From assembly GCA_002704915.1 (NCBI GenBank), contig PAIP01000084.1, positions 1-64,000 on the forward strand: a DNA stretch of 64,000 nucleotides, given 5' to 3'. The notes under the pieces are model-generated. The model made no database searches, had not been told where the DNA came from, and worked only from the letters and a program-made list of their open reading frames with translations. This DNA comes from Parvularcula sp. (GTDB taxonomy: Bacteria; Pseudomonadota; Alphaproteobacteria; Caulobacterales; Parvularculaceae). The position numbers were made by a program, and so were the translations under genes. Below, piece after piece: positions 26,533 through 36,293 of the stretch (position 1 is the stretch's first letter; every line of letters starts with the position of its first letter).

Positions 26533-26674
26533 AGAGAGCAATCACTGGGGGAACCCAACGCAATCGTCAAGGTTTGTTCATTGTTCCGGCGCCGCAAAGC
26601 CTTATATGTTGTGATCAAATGGAGCCGGAAACCGGTCCGACGCTGAAGGAAAATCGCCAGAGGGGGCGCTGTTT

Positions 26675-27484
26675 ATGAAGGTTCTTGCTGCATCATGCGC
26701 CGGCGTCTGGCTGGCTTTTGCCGGCGCCGCTTCGGCGCAGCTATCCGGGGCGAATGACGATCCGGACGCCCTCGCCCGGGATCTGGAAGCCGCAGACACA
26801 CAGGCCGACGGCGCCGTCACTGACCCGTGGGAAGGCTTCAACCGGAAGATGTTCGCTTTCAATGACGGGCTCGATCGCAAAATCATGACACCCGCCGCCA
26901 AGGGGTATCGCGCCGTCACCCATAAAAAGCAGCGCAAGGGCATCCGGAATTTTCTCGCCAATCTCAGAACGCCGGTGATTTTCGTAAACGACCTTCTTCA
27001 AGGCGAGCCCAAGCGCGCCGGCGAAACGCTGGGGCGTTTCTTTATTAACTCCACCATCGGCTTTGGCGGCATGGGCGACCCGGCCGAGCGTATGGGCATT
27101 CCTCAGCATGGAGAGGATTTCGGCCAGACTCTTGCCGTCTGGGGCGTCGATTCCGGTCCTTATCTCGTATTGCCGTTTCTAGGGCCGAGCACCCTGCGCG
27201 ACGGTTTCGGCAAGGGCGTCGACCTCACCATAGACCCCGCCTTCTGGATTACGACGGACCCAGCCATGTATTTCCGCTTTTCGCGGGCGGGCGTCGGCGT
27301 CGTTTCCTCGCGCGAGCCCCTGATCGAACCGCTTGCAGATATCCGCGCCGATTCCCTCGACTTTTACGCGTCTATTCGCAGCTTCTATCTTCAGTCGCGC
27401 AAGCGCGAAATCAATAATGGCCGCGCAAGTTATGAAGACCTGCCGGATATCGGCGACTTCGAAGAATTCGAAGAGCTGGAATAG
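26675..27484 (+). CDS. mlaA: Outer membrane lipid asymmetry protein MlaA (VacJ)
   Basis: MlaA removes phospholipids from the outer leaflet of the outer membrane and hands them to MlaC. The 269-residue precursor has a signal peptide (about 1-22, ending ASAQ). The VacJ signature DPWEGFNRKMFAFND lies at about 49-63, and INSTIGFGGMGDPAE and YLVLPFLGPSTLRD follow. No lipobox Cys is seen at the cleavage site, so it may not be a lipoprotein, unlike E. coli VacJ. The C-terminus is very acidic. mlaC follows after 25 nt. Confidence 0.93.
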   Translation: MKVLAASCAGVWLAFAGAASAQLSGANDDPDALARDLEAADTQADGAVTDPWEGFNRKMFAFNDGLDRKIMTPAAKGYRAVTHKKQRKGIRNFLANLRTPVIFVNDLLQGEPKRAGETLGRFFINSTIGFGGMGDPAERMGIPQHGEDFGQTLAVWGVDSGPYLVLPFLGPSTLRDGFGKGVDLTIDPAFWITTDPAMYFRFSRAGVGVVSSREPLIEPLADIRADSLDFYASIRSFYLQSRKREINNGRASYEDLPDIGDFEEFEELE

Positions 27485-27509
27485 CCAGTTCCCTTCAGGA
27501 GAACAGATT

Positions 27510-28136
27510 ATGTCAGTACTCACCCGCCGCGCCTTCGCCGTCCTCACCGCCTCCGCCATCATGGCGCTCGGCTTCTCGGCGCCCGCAGCCGCCGATCAAG
27601 CGGCGGAAACTTTCGTTCAGAATATTCTCGATGAGGCCGCGCCCAAGCTTCAGAGTGGCGACAAGGACGTCATGTTCGACGCCGTTGACGACCTCGTCGA
27701 CAAATATGTCGACATGCGCCGTGTGGGCCGCTTCGTCCTTGGCCGCGCCGCGCGTCAGATGACCGATGCGCAAGCTGAGGAATATTTCCCGCTTTTCAGA
27801 GACTATGCAAAAATGGTCTATCGCAACACGATGGAAGATTATGCGGGTCAGGAGCTAAAAGTTACAGGCTCCGTGGATCGCGCCTCTTATGACATTATCG
27901 TCAATTCGAAGATCGCCAATCCGCAACCCGGCGACCAACTCGCCGATATGCTCATTCACTGGCGCATCTATCGCGACAAGGAAGGCAATATGTCGATCTT
28001 CGATGCCGGCGCGAACGAAATCTGGCTCGCCATCGAGCAACAGGAACAGTTCACCTCGATCATCGCCAATAATGGCGGCGGCGAAAGAGGGATCGATGCG
28101 CTCATCGCGGATATGAAAAAGCGGCTTAACAAATAA
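27510..28136 (+). CDS. mlaC: Phospholipid-binding periplasmic protein MlaC
   Basis: MlaC carries phospholipid across the periplasm between MlaA and the MlaFEDB ABC transporter. The 208-residue precursor has an RR-containing signal peptide (SVLTRRAFAV, cleavage after about residue 26), DLVDKYVDMRRVGRFVLG and a C-terminal half with DWRI-like HWRIYRDKEG, as in the Ttg2D/MlaC family. AGGAG precedes the ATG at 27510. The mlaFEDB genes are not in this window. Confidence 0.9.
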   Translation: MSVLTRRAFAVLTASAIMALGFSAPAAADQAAETFVQNILDEAAPKLQSGDKDVMFDAVDDLVDKYVDMRRVGRFVLGRAARQMTDAQAEEYFPLFRDYAKMVYRNTMEDYAGQELKVTGSVDRASYDIIVNSKIANPQPGDQLADMLIHWRIYRDKEGNMSIFDAGANEIWLAIEQQEQFTSIIANNGGGERGIDALIADMKKRLNK

Positions 28137-28157
28137 GGTCGACCGCTTTGCGAACAC

Positions 28158-28189
28158 AAAAAAGGCCGCCCGAAGGGGCGGCCTTTTTC
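28158..28189. terminator. Bidirectional rho-independent terminator
   Basis: Stem AAAGGCCGCCC / GGGCGGCCTTT with a GAAG loop and A/T flanks, between the convergent mlaC and rpsD. Confidence 0.9.
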
Positions 28190-28214
28190 GATTCCTGAGG
28201 GGAGTCTTCTCGTC

Positions 28215-28832
28215 TTACGAGGAGTAATATTCGACGACGAGGTTCGGCTCCATGGTGCAGGGGTAAGGCACCTCGGCAAATTCCGGCACGCGCAGATACG
28301 TCGCCGTCATCTTTTTCGGATCGACTTCGACATAATCCGGAATGTCGCGCTCGGCGCTTTGCAGGGCTTCCAGCACCAGCGCCATGTTTTTCGACTTGTC
28401 CTTGATCTCGACAACATCGCCCGGCTTCAGGCGCGCCGACGGGATGTTGGTTTTGACGCCGTTCAGCTTCACATGGCCATGATTGATAAACTGGCGCGCG
28501 GCGAACACGGTCGGCACGAATTTCGAGCGATAAACGATGGCGTCGAGACGGCTTTCGAGCAGGCCGATCAGAAGTTCGGCGGTGTTGCCCCGCTGGCGCG
28601 AAGCTTCGTTGTAAATCTTCTCGAAGTGCTTTTCGGAAATATTGCCGTAATAGCCTTTGAGCTTCTGCTTCGCCATGAGCTGCAGGCCGAAGTCCGACAG
28701 CTTGCCTTTGCGGCGCTGGCCATGCATGCCCGGGCCGTAATCGCGTTTGTTGATGGGAGATTTCGGCCGGCCCCAGACGTTTTCGCCGACCCGGCGGTCA
28801 AGCTTGTGCTTGGCGCTGATGCGCTTTGACAT
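28215..28832 (-). CDS. rpsD: 30S ribosomal protein S4
   Basis: S4 nucleates 30S assembly by binding the 16S 5' domain. The 205-residue product has the typical start [30 protein letters not shown], and the S4 domain at about 94-155 ([20 protein letters not shown]). I chose the ATG at 28832 with GAGG upstream; the frame is open further but lacks homology. Alphaproteobacterial rpsD is commonly a lone gene, as here. Confidence 0.97.
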   Translation of the reverse strand: MSKRISAKHKLDRRVGENVWGRPKSPINKRDYGPGMHGQRRKGKLSDFGLQLMAKQKLKGYYGNISEKHFEKIYNEASRQRGNTAELLIGLLESRLDAIVYRSKFVPTVFAARQFINHGHVKLNGVKTNIPSARLKPGDVVEIKDKSKNMALVLEALQSAERDIPDYVEVDPKKMTATYLRVPEFAEVPYPCTMEPNLVVEYYSS

Positions 28833-29006
28833 CGTATCCTCGTTTTCCGGCGCGGCCCGGCTCCGGGGCCCATCCCCGGCGCAGTTGAAACGGCGGTCCA
28901 CGCGCCACCCGTTCGAAGCGGTGGGCAATAAGGGGCCGGACCCGGCCTGTCAACGCCGGAGCTGCCGAAAACACCCATGGCTGCCGGGCGCTGGTCCCAA
29001 AATGCG

Positions 29007-29032
29007 AAAAGCCCGCCAAATGGCGGGCTTTT
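29007..29032 (-). terminator. Rho-independent terminator after the VPLPA-CTERM gene
   Basis: AAAAGCCCGCC, loop, GGCGGGCTTTT: a 10-11 bp stem with A/T ends, 28 nt after the stop of the minus-strand gene at 29060. Confidence 0.85.
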
Positions 29033-29059
29033 GCCGAAAATTCATTGTGCTGGAAGCGC

Positions 29060-29641
29060 TCAGGCGGCCTTGCGGCGGCCCGCGAAACCGAGCCCGCCAA
29101 GACCGGCGATCATCAGCCAGGCGGCGGCCGGAAGCGGCACTTCGCTTGGCGCATCTCCGCCATAGAAGCTGATGTGAGACAGGCCCGCATCGATATAGGT
29201 CCCTACGTCGAAAGAGAACATGCCGACGAGCGGGTTCATGTCCCAATAGAACAGAGCAAACTCATTGCCTGCTTTGAGCGCGACATACTCAAGGCCGAAA
29301 CCAGTTCCGGTGAGGTCGAAATTCACCGTGCCTTCGAAATCGTCATCCATGGCCAATGAAAACAGGCTGGCCGAAACAGCGCCGTTCTCAGGAAACTGGC
29401 CGTTGGCCTGGCACTCATCCTCGTCAATTTCGCAAAGATTGATTTTGGCAAGATAGTCGACGGACGTGTCGCCGTTATAGGCTAGAATTTCGTCATGAAT
29501 ATCGTTGTTCATGCCGTTATTGTTCCCGCTGGCATTGTCGTTGCCCGGATATGTTCCGATGTAGACAAGACCGGCATGGGCGGGCGCGGCGGCGAGCGCA
29601 AACATGGCTGCAGCGGCGATTGATACGAACTTCTTGATCAC
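29060..29641 (-). CDS. VPLPA-CTERM sorting domain protein (secreted), second copy of the type
   Basis: A 193-residue predicted exported protein: signal peptide at about 1-23 (ending AHA), then an Asn/Asp-rich beta-like body with CEIDEDEC (two Cys), and the C-terminal sorting signal EVPLPAAAWLMIAGLGG with basic end GRRKAA. It shares only the signal peptide and sorting signal with the protein at 13771. VPLPA-CTERM proteins are processed by an exosortase and go to the cell surface or extracellular matrix. The function of the body is unknown. Confidence 0.85.
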   Translation of the reverse strand: MIKKFVSIAAAAMFALAAAPAHAGLVYIGTYPGNDNASGNNNGMNNDIHDEILAYNGDTSVDYLAKINLCEIDEDECQANGQFPENGAVSASLFSLAMDDDFEGTVNFDLTGTGFGLEYVALKAGNEFALFYWDMNPLVGMFSFDVGTYIDAGLSHISFYGGDAPSEVPLPAAAWLMIAGLGGLGFAGRRKAA

Positions 29642-29816
29642 AAGGATCCCCCTTACTCTACGCGTACCCTACGTACGTGCGTGAAAAAGCATGAGAAGGT
29701 TGCTTTCGCAAGCGGCCTTGCATCATCCGGACCATAAAATTTCCGATAAGTTCGCCCGAGCGATGAATGAGCGAACGCCGCACAACCCTATGGTGAAAAA
29801 ATGCTGGCGCCCGTAA

Positions 29817-31337
29817 TCAGCTAATCGCTGGCTGAGCCTGCCGTGCGATATCGTATTCAGAGAAATCCGGCTGGCGCATCTCCTTCAGATAGGTGCGCAC
29901 ATCGTGAGGATAGAGCGTGAAATTGCGCCCGGCCTCATCCACATACCAGGCGCCGCAGCGCGCAGCCCAGACCCGGTCCTGGAGATCGTCCTGGATGCGG
30001 TCGTCGAACGACTTCGCCGCTTCCGGGCGCGGAGCGATCTGCCCCTTGTCGCCCGTCCGTTTAATGAGATCGATGACGTAATTCACTTGCGCTTCGATCA
30101 TCAAAATCACCGAGTTATGTCCGAGGCCGGAATTCGGTCCGAGCAGCAGGAAAAAATTCGGAAAGCCGGGCGCCATGATCGTCCGGTGCGCGGCGATGCC
30201 GCCTTTCCATGTCTCGCGCAAGCTTTTGCCTGAGGGGCCGGTCACCTCAATCGATTCCAGAATGTCGAATGGTTTGAAGCCGGTTGCGAGAATTAGGACA
30301 TCTGCAGGATGATCGCGACCGTCTTTCGTGCTGACGCCGGTCTCAGTCACAGCCTCGATCCCTTCAGTAATAAGATCCACATTCGGTTTCTGAATGGCCG
30401 GAAGGTAATCGTCCGAGATCAATATGCGCTTGCAGCCGACGGGATAATCCGGCGTCAATTTTGCGCGCAGTTCGGGATCGGAAACTTGCTTTTCGAGATG
30501 TTTCTGAAAGATCTTGCGGATGAAACTCTTCACCCGATTCTCGTCTTTTTTGAACGCGTTGAAGCGCCACTCCATCACGGTGAAATAAAATCCGCGATAG
30601 GCGCGCGCGAGAAGCGGCGCCTTGGCGAAGACGCCTTTCAGCCACTTGGGATAGGCGTAACTCATGCGCGGCATCACCCAATTGGGCGTGCGCTGATAAA
30701 GGTCGAGATGCGCCACCTTGTCGACAATGGCGGGCACGACCTGCACCGCGCTTGCAGCCGAACCGATGATCGCGACGCGTTTGCCTGAAAGGTCCACATC
30801 GTCACGCCATTGCGCCGTGTGAAACACCGGTCCCTTGAAAGTCTCCATTCCGGCGATAGGGGGAATATTCGGTTCATGCAGGCCGCCGAGCCCGCTCACG
30901 ACGTAATCGGCGATCGCCGAAGTACCGTCTGTGAATTCGATGGTCCACTCCGCCCCGTCATGGCGGATCGCCGTCACGGTTTTCTTGAATTTGATGAAGG
31001 GATAGAGCCCGTATTTGCGGGCGCAGTGTTTCATGTAATCCCAGATTTCCCCGCCAGGGGAAAAGCGGCGCGACCAGTTGGGATTGGGCTCGAACGAAAA
31101 GGAATAAAGATGCGAGGGCACGTCGCAGGCGACGCCCGGATACCGGTTCTCCCGCCAGGTCCCGCCGACCTCGTCGGCCTTTTCGTAAATGGTGAAGTTC
31201 TCGAACCCTTCCTGTTTCAACCGGATGGCCATGCCCATGCCAGAGAAGCCTGCGCCCAGAATCGCAATGCGCGGCCCCTTGCCGGGGCGGGGGTCATTGC
31301 CCGCCACATCGAGAATGGTCTTGTGATCGTCCGCCAT
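29817..31337 (-). CDS. Flavin-containing monooxygenase, Baeyer-Villiger type
   Basis: A 506-residue NADPH/FAD monooxygenase. The first Rossmann motif is GAGFSGMG at about 28-35, the second GSAASAVQ near 190. The Baeyer-Villiger fingerprint FxGxxxHTxxW is present as FKGPVFHTAQW near 165-175, and the GGTWRENRYPGVACD stretch is typical of cyclohexanone/phenylacetone monooxygenase relatives. Such enzymes insert oxygen next to ketones; the substrate is unknown. It stands alone. Confidence 0.9.
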   Translation of the reverse strand: MADDHKTILDVAGNDPRPGKGPRIAILGAGFSGMGMAIRLKQEGFENFTIYEKADEVGGTWRENRYPGVACDVPSHLYSFSFEPNPNWSRRFSPGGEIWDYMKHCARKYGLYPFIKFKKTVTAIRHDGAEWTIEFTDGTSAIADYVVSGLGGLHEPNIPPIAGMETFKGPVFHTAQWRDDVDLSGKRVAIIGSAASAVQVVPAIVDKVAHLDLYQRTPNWVMPRMSYAYPKWLKGVFAKAPLLARAYRGFYFTVMEWRFNAFKKDENRVKSFIRKIFQKHLEKQVSDPELRAKLTPDYPVGCKRILISDDYLPAIQKPNVDLITEGIEAVTETGVSTKDGRDHPADVLILATGFKPFDILESIEVTGPSGKSLRETWKGGIAAHRTIMAPGFPNFFLLLGPNSGLGHNSVILMIEAQVNYVIDLIKRTGDKGQIAPRPEAAKSFDDRIQDDLQDRVWAARCGAWYVDEAGRNFTLYPHDVRTYLKEMRQPDFSEYDIARQAQPAIS

Positions 31338-31429
31338 GGCTCCCCGGTTATTGTGGGTTCTGGTAAGGCGTTACACTGGTGAGTTTACCTCTAAACGACC
31401 TCCGGCTTCAAGCCGGGGACGCAGCCCCG

Positions 31430-32179
31430 TCAGGATCTCACGGAAAACGGGGTAAAATCGGTATCCGCGTCATAGACATCGACGCCCTCGGCGCGTTTCA
31501 GCATCCCGACGACGCGATAGGTCACCGGCGTTAAAAGCGCCTCCCACAAGACCTTCAGGAGGTAATTGGTGGCGAGCACGGTGATGACCTGCGTTACGGA
31601 CCAGACCCCGAGAAAGGCGATGGGATAAAACAGGAGGCTGTCGACGCCCTGCCCCACCACCGTGGACCCAATGGTTCGCTGCCAGAGATGCTTGCCGCCT
31701 GAGGCGACTTTCATCCGCGCCATGACGAACGCATTGGCGAGCTCGCCCGCCCAGAACGCGATCACCGACGCAAAGACGATGCGCGGCGTCAGGCCGAACA
31801 CCGCCTCATAGGCGTCCTGCCCCTCCCAGCCCGGCGCCGGCGGCATGGAAACAACGACCCACGCCATGAACGCCATGAAAAGGACCGCCGCGAAACCGGC
31901 CCACACAACACGGCGGGCGCGGGCATAGCCGTAAACTTCCGTCAAGACGTCGCCGAGGACATAAGAGAGCGGAAAGAAAAGAATGCCGGCACCGAACATG
32001 CCGGCGTTCCAGCTTCCGATCTTCAGCTCGAAAAACTGAACGAGTTTCGCCGCGCCAATGAGATTCGAGCAAATCAGAATCGCGACAAACGCCGCCATGG
32101 CGAAGTCGTAATATTTGAACCGGTGCTGATGAAGCGCATCGGCGTGATCGATGCGTTCCAGGTTTTCCATGCTCGCCAA
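31430..32179 (-). CDS. yhhQ: Queuosine precursor transporter YhhQ (VUT family)
   Basis: YhhQ imports preQ0/preQ1 for queuosine synthesis. The 249-residue protein has about six membrane segments, with the family motifs FPLSYVLGDVLTEVYGY near 70-86 and STVVGQGVDSLLFY near 170-183. It lies about 15 kb from tgt, queA and queF in this window, which supports the role. Alternative start at Met4 would be 3 residues shorter. Confidence 0.88.
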   Translation of the reverse strand: MASMENLERIDHADALHQHRFKYYDFAMAAFVAILICSNLIGAAKLVQFFELKIGSWNAGMFGAGILFFPLSYVLGDVLTEVYGYARARRVVWAGFAAVLFMAFMAWVVVSMPPAPGWEGQDAYEAVFGLTPRIVFASVIAFWAGELANAFVMARMKVASGGKHLWQRTIGSTVVGQGVDSLLFYPIAFLGVWSVTQVITVLATNYLLKVLWEALLTPVTYRVVGMLKRAEGVDVYDADTDFTPFSVRS

Positions 32180-32204
32180 GTGAGAGGCCCTTTTTCTTTA
32201 ACCG

Positions 32205-33932
32205 CTATTCCATTGACGCGTCTTCCCAGCCCGTCCAGCCGGGACCGCGCACGACGCGGCCCGCTGTCGCGCCCGTATGCTCGCCGTCTTTCAGGGTATG
32301 CACGCCATTGACGAAAACGTCGCTGACACCCACCGCCAGTTGGTGCGGCTCCGCGAAGGTCGCCTTGTCCTGAATTTCCGCCGGATCGAAAATGACGATG
32401 TCGGCGTAATAGCCGGGCGCGATCATGCCGCGATCTTTCAGTTTCAGATTGGTTGCGGGCAAGGAGGTAAGCTTGCGCACCGCCTCCTCAATGGTCAGCA
32501 CGCCTTCCTCGCGCACATATTTCGCAAAAATACGCGCGAAATTACCATAAGCGCGCGGATGGGTGCTCTGCTCCAGAAAAACGCCTTCCGGCGCCATGGA
32601 CCCGCCATCGGAGCCGAAGCTGACCCAGGGCAGCGCGATCTTCTTTTTGATGTTGTCTTCGGACATGGAGAAATAGACCACCTGCACCCGGCTGCCGTCT
32701 TCGACAACGAGATCCATCGCCGTTTCCGCATAGGATTTGCCGCGCTCTTCGGCGACCTCCGCCAGGGTCATGCCGATATATTTGCGCAGATCCGGATTGC
32801 GGAACCCCACAAGCAACACGCCCTCCGGCCCGCCGGCATTGGTGATGCCGCTGACGAACTCATCGGACGGATTGGTGATGGCGTCGGCGACGCGCGCGCG
32901 GATTTCCGGATCCTGCAAACGTTCGGCCCATTTTTCGTAGCCGCCTTCCTGCACCCATAAAGGCATCGCCGCATCAAGCCCCGTAGAGCTTGCCGGATAG
33001 GCATACATGTCTGCCGTAATGGAAAGGCCTTCGGTCTGCGCCGCTTCCACCTTTGCAATGACATCGTCGAGCTTGGACCAGTTCGCCCGCCCGCTCGCCT
33101 TGAGGTGATAGATTTCAGCCGGCGCGCCGGTGGCCCGCGCAATGCCGATCAGCTCATCCACAGCTTCGAGCAGCTCCTCGTCTTCCGAGCGGATATGGGA
33201 GATATACATGCCTTCGGATTCGGCGGCGGCGGCGACCAGCGCCGTCAGTTCTTCGGTGTTCGCGAAATTCGCCGGCGCATAGATGAGCGACGACCCGACG
33301 CCCATGGCGCCTTCGTCCATGGCCTCACGCACCATCTGTTGCATTTCGTCCAGCTCTTCGGGCGTTGCGGCGCGGTTGTCATAGCCGATCACCGACGCGC
33401 GCAAGGTCGTGGCGCCGACGAAAGAAGCGACATTCGGCGATACACCCTTGCGCTCCAGATATTCGAGATATTCGCCGAGCGTCGTCCATTCGATGTCATA
33501 AACGATGTCGGACTGGCGCGCCTTCGCTTGGCGCTTGATCTCCTCCGACCAGGGGCCGTAGGAAACACCCTCGCCGAAAACCTCCAGCGTTACGCCTTGC
33601 GATATGTCGCCGAGACTGCGCCCGTCTTCGATGAGGTCTTCAACCGCCCAGCTCAGCATGTTGATGAACCCCGGCGCCACGGCCTGCCCTTCAGCGTCGA
33701 TCACGGTTTCGGCTTCGGCGCCGGCAAGCGGCCCAATCGCAGCGATGCGGTCATCCTCAATCGCAACACTGGTCACTTTGCCGGGACCACCCGAGCCGTC
33801 ATAGACCGTCCCTCCACGGATAATGACATCGTAATGACCGGCCTTGGCTTCTGGCGCGTCCAAGCCGTCTGCGCACGCCGTGAGGACAAGCGCCAAACTT
33901 GCGACGATGTTTATCGCAGCGATATTTTTCAT
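32205..33932 (-). CDS. N-acyl-D-amino-acid deacylase-like amidohydrolase lipoprotein
   Basis: A 575-residue amidohydrolase superfamily protein with a lipoprotein signal (lipobox LTAC at about 17-20). It matches the D-aminoacylase family: YDVIIRGGTVYDGSGG at the start of the mature part, ISHIRSED and IYHLKASG (the two metal-binding His), SFGSDGGSM (catalytic Asp), and HPRAYGNFARI. The canonical first HxH pair after APGFI is missing and reads NMLSW. D-aminoacylases need only the other metal site, so activity is still possible. Start at 33932 puts the lipobox in place; a start 5 codons earlier is possible. Confidence 0.85.
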   Translation of the reverse strand: MKNIAAINIVASLALVLTACADGLDAPEAKAGHYDVIIRGGTVYDGSGGPGKVTSVAIEDDRIAAIGPLAGAEAETVIDAEGQAVAPGFINMLSWAVEDLIEDGRSLGDISQGVTLEVFGEGVSYGPWSEEIKRQAKARQSDIVYDIEWTTLGEYLEYLERKGVSPNVASFVGATTLRASVIGYDNRAATPEELDEMQQMVREAMDEGAMGVGSSLIYAPANFANTEELTALVAAAAESEGMYISHIRSEDEELLEAVDELIGIARATGAPAEIYHLKASGRANWSKLDDVIAKVEAAQTEGLSITADMYAYPASSTGLDAAMPLWVQEGGYEKWAERLQDPEIRARVADAITNPSDEFVSGITNAGGPEGVLLVGFRNPDLRKYIGMTLAEVAEERGKSYAETAMDLVVEDGSRVQVVYFSMSEDNIKKKIALPWVSFGSDGGSMAPEGVFLEQSTHPRAYGNFARIFAKYVREEGVLTIEEAVRKLTSLPATNLKLKDRGMIAPGYYADIVIFDPAEIQDKATFAEPHQLAVGVSDVFVNGVHTLKDGEHTGATAGRVVRGPGWTGWEDASME

Positions 33933-33949
33933 AATGGAAATCCCCATTC

Positions 33950-34753
33950 CTATCCTTCGCGGCGTTTGGTCAGCGCCTTGATGACGCCGCGCAAACTGCG
34001 CACTTCCCCGGCCGTCAATCCCGCGCGCATGAATGCGACTTTGAGATTGCGCTCCATATTGGGGCGTTTCGCGTCAGGAAAGAAGTAGCCAGCCCTGTCG
34101 AGTTCAGCGACAAGATGCTCAAAAAAGCGCTCGAAATCCTCCCGCGGCGCAGGGATCGCGATGTCGAGTTCTGAAGGCGGCGGCTTGCGTCCGTCCGCCT
34201 TCGCCCACTCATAGGCGACGATCAAAGCCGCCTGGGCAAGATTGAGCGAGGCGAAAGCCGGATTGACCGGGATCGAGATAACGCCGTCAGCCCGCACCAC
34301 GTCTTCATTGGACAGCCCTGCCCGCTCTCCCCCGAACAGGACCGCGCAGGTCTCGCCCCTGTCAATTCGCTGTTTCATCTTCGCCGAAGCCTCGGCGGGT
34401 TCGAATACCGGCAGCAACGCTTCGCGCGGGCGGGCCGTTGTCGCCAGCACATAATTGCAGCCGGTCAAGGCCTGCTCCGTCGTTGTAAAAACGCGCGTCT
34501 GGTCTATGACGATGGAGGCGCCGGCCGCCATGGCGCCGGCCTTTTCATTGGGCCAGCCGTCACGGGGATTGACGAGCCGCAGCCCCGAAAGGCCGAAATT
34601 GAGCATGGCTCTTGCCGCGGCGCCGATATTTTCGCCCATTTGCGGCTCCACCAGCACAAAAAGCGGGGCGGGGCCCAACGCGGCGAGCCCGTCGCGGCGT
34701 GCGATTCGACGCTGACTGGCGATCGCCTCGCGATCCGGCCTGTTCCGGCTCAC
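33950..34753 (-). CDS. trmJ: tRNA (cytidine/uridine-32-2'-O)-methyltransferase TrmJ
   Basis: A SPOUT-fold RNA methyltransferase of 267 residues. Conserved elements are LVEPQMGENIGAAARAM near 34-50, LFGGERAGLSNED (motif 2) and IPVNPAFASLNLAQA (motif 3, the SAM knot). The C-terminal helical extension of about 80 residues is the part that distinguishes TrmJ from TrmL. The predicted role is 2'-O-methylation of tRNA position 32. The basic N-terminal extension of about 25 residues is unusual. Confidence 0.9.
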   Translation of the reverse strand: MSRNRPDREAIASQRRIARRDGLAALGPAPLFVLVEPQMGENIGAAARAMLNFGLSGLRLVNPRDGWPNEKAGAMAAGASIVIDQTRVFTTTEQALTGCNYVLATTARPREALLPVFEPAEASAKMKQRIDRGETCAVLFGGERAGLSNEDVVRADGVISIPVNPAFASLNLAQAALIVAYEWAKADGRKPPPSELDIAIPAPREDFERFFEHLVAELDRAGYFFPDAKRPNMERNLKVAFMRAGLTAGEVRSLRGVIKALTKRREG

Positions 34754-34926
34754 AGGCGCCTCCGCCTGGCGGGCGCTTTTAAAGTCAGACCTTTTCCCGG
34801 CAATCGTCCCGACCCCCTTTTCATTCCAGCCCTGCTGGTGCTAATAGCCCGGCGAAATCCATCCACAGCCATACACCATCCGCGCAGCGGTCTCATCGCG
34901 CGCCAGCAAGTCCGGTAGGGAATTCC

Positions 34927-36141
34927 ATGCAAAAAATCAAAGTCGATAATCCAATCGTTGAAATGGACGGGGACGAGATGACCCGGATCATCTGGCAGAT
35001 GATCAAGGACAAGCTCATCCATCCCTATCTCGATATCGATCTGAAATATTTCGACCTTGGCATGGAAAGCCGGGACGCCACGGACGACCAGATCACCGTT
35101 GACGCCGCGGAAGCCACAAAAAAATACGGCGTCGCCGTAAAATGCGCCACGATCACGCCTGATGAGGCCAGGGTTGAGGAATTCGGCCTCAAAAAAATGT
35201 GGCGCTCGCCCAACGGCACCATCCGCAACATTCTCGGCGGCGTCGTCTTCCGCGAGCCGATCATTATCCGCAATGTGCCGCGCCTGGTCCCGGGCTGGAC
35301 GCAGCCCATCATCATCGGCCGTCACGCCTATGGCGACCAGTATCGCGCCACCGACATGCTGTTTCCCGGCAAAGGCAAGCTGACCCTGAAATGGGAAGGC
35401 GAAAATGGCGACGTGATGGAAGAGGAAGTCTTCGACGCGCCCTCCTCCGGCATTTACATGGGCATGTACAATCTCGACCAGTCGATCCGCGATTTCGCCC
35501 GCGCGTCTTTCAATTATGCGCTGCAGCGCAAATACCCGCTCTATCTCTCCACCAAGAACACCATCATGAAAAAATATGATGGGCGTTTCAAAGATCTGTT
35601 CCAGGAAATGTATGAAACGGAGTTCAAAGAAAAATTTGACGCGGCCGGCCTCACCTATGAGCACCGCCTCATCGACGACATGGTGGCGGCATGCCTGAAA
35701 TGGTCCGGCGGTTATGTCTGGGCCTGCAAGAACTATGACGGCGACGTGCAGTCCGACACCGTGGCGCAAGGCTTCGGATCGCTCGGGCTGATGACGTCGG
35801 TGCTGATGTCCCCGGACGGCAAGACCGTCGAAGCCGAAGCGGCGCACGGCACTGTCACCCGTCACTACCGCGCCCATCAGCGCGGCGAGGAAACCTCCAC
35901 CAATTCCATCGCCTCAATCTACGCCTGGACGCGCGGCCTTGCCCATCGCGGCAAGCTCGACGGCAATGACGCCCTCATCAAATTTGCGACAACGCTGGAA
36001 GAAACCGTCGTCAAAACAGTCGAATCCGGCTCGATGACAAAGGATCTCGCGCTTCTCATCGGCGCAGAACAAAAATGGCTCACCACCACCGGATTCCTTG
36101 AAAAAGTTGACGAAAACTTCCGCAAAGCCATGGGCGCATAG
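34927..36141 (+). CDS. icd: NADP-dependent isocitrate dehydrogenase
   Basis: TCA-cycle enzyme converting isocitrate to 2-oxoglutarate. The 404-residue product is the eukaryotic-like (type II) homodimeric form: [12 protein letters not shown] at 16-27, [12 protein letters not shown] for isocitrate binding, and [11 protein letters not shown] for NADP binding. Length and motifs are normal. It is monocistronic, with trmJ divergent upstream. Confidence 0.97.
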   Translation: MQKIKVDNPIVEMDGDEMTRIIWQMIKDKLIHPYLDIDLKYFDLGMESRDATDDQITVDAAEATKKYGVAVKCATITPDEARVEEFGLKKMWRSPNGTIRNILGGVVFREPIIIRNVPRLVPGWTQPIIIGRHAYGDQYRATDMLFPGKGKLTLKWEGENGDVMEEEVFDAPSSGIYMGMYNLDQSIRDFARASFNYALQRKYPLYLSTKNTIMKKYDGRFKDLFQEMYETEFKEKFDAAGLTYEHRLIDDMVAACLKWSGGYVWACKNYDGDVQSDTVAQGFGSLGLMTSVLMSPDGKTVEAEAAHGTVTRHYRAHQRGEETSTNSIASIYAWTRGLAHRGKLDGNDALIKFATTLEETVVKTVESGSMTKDLALLIGAEQKWLTTTGFLEKVDENFRKAMGA

Positions 36142-36216
36142 GGTCGAGAAGCTGGTCAGGCGGGTTGATTTGTCCGGATTCTATGGTGTCATTTCCGGAT
36201 GTCTCAAATCGGGATG

Positions 36217-36242
36217 GGAACTTTTTCGGGCGTGAAGGCGTT
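36217..36242 (+). promoter_or_regulatory. EcfG-type general stress promoter upstream of phyR
   Basis: GGAAC at 36217-36221, 17-nt spacer, CGTT at 36239-36242: an exact EcfG promoter, 51 nt before the phyR ATG. PhyR genes are commonly under EcfG control, giving positive feedback. Confidence 0.85.
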
Positions 36243-36293
36243 GTGTAGCACTGTCATGCGCGCCCGTGTAGTTCGTTTCCAGTTGGACGTCCG

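Noticed and set aside
26550-26574. GGAAC-N16-GGTT upstream of mlaA as an EcfG promoter
   Set aside because: The -10 is off consensus and lies about 100 nt from the gene; not convincing beside the two exact sites.
31401-31415. CCGGCTT-C-AAGCCGG palindrome after yhhQ as terminator
   Set aside because: Short stem, one-base loop impossible for RNA, and no T tract.
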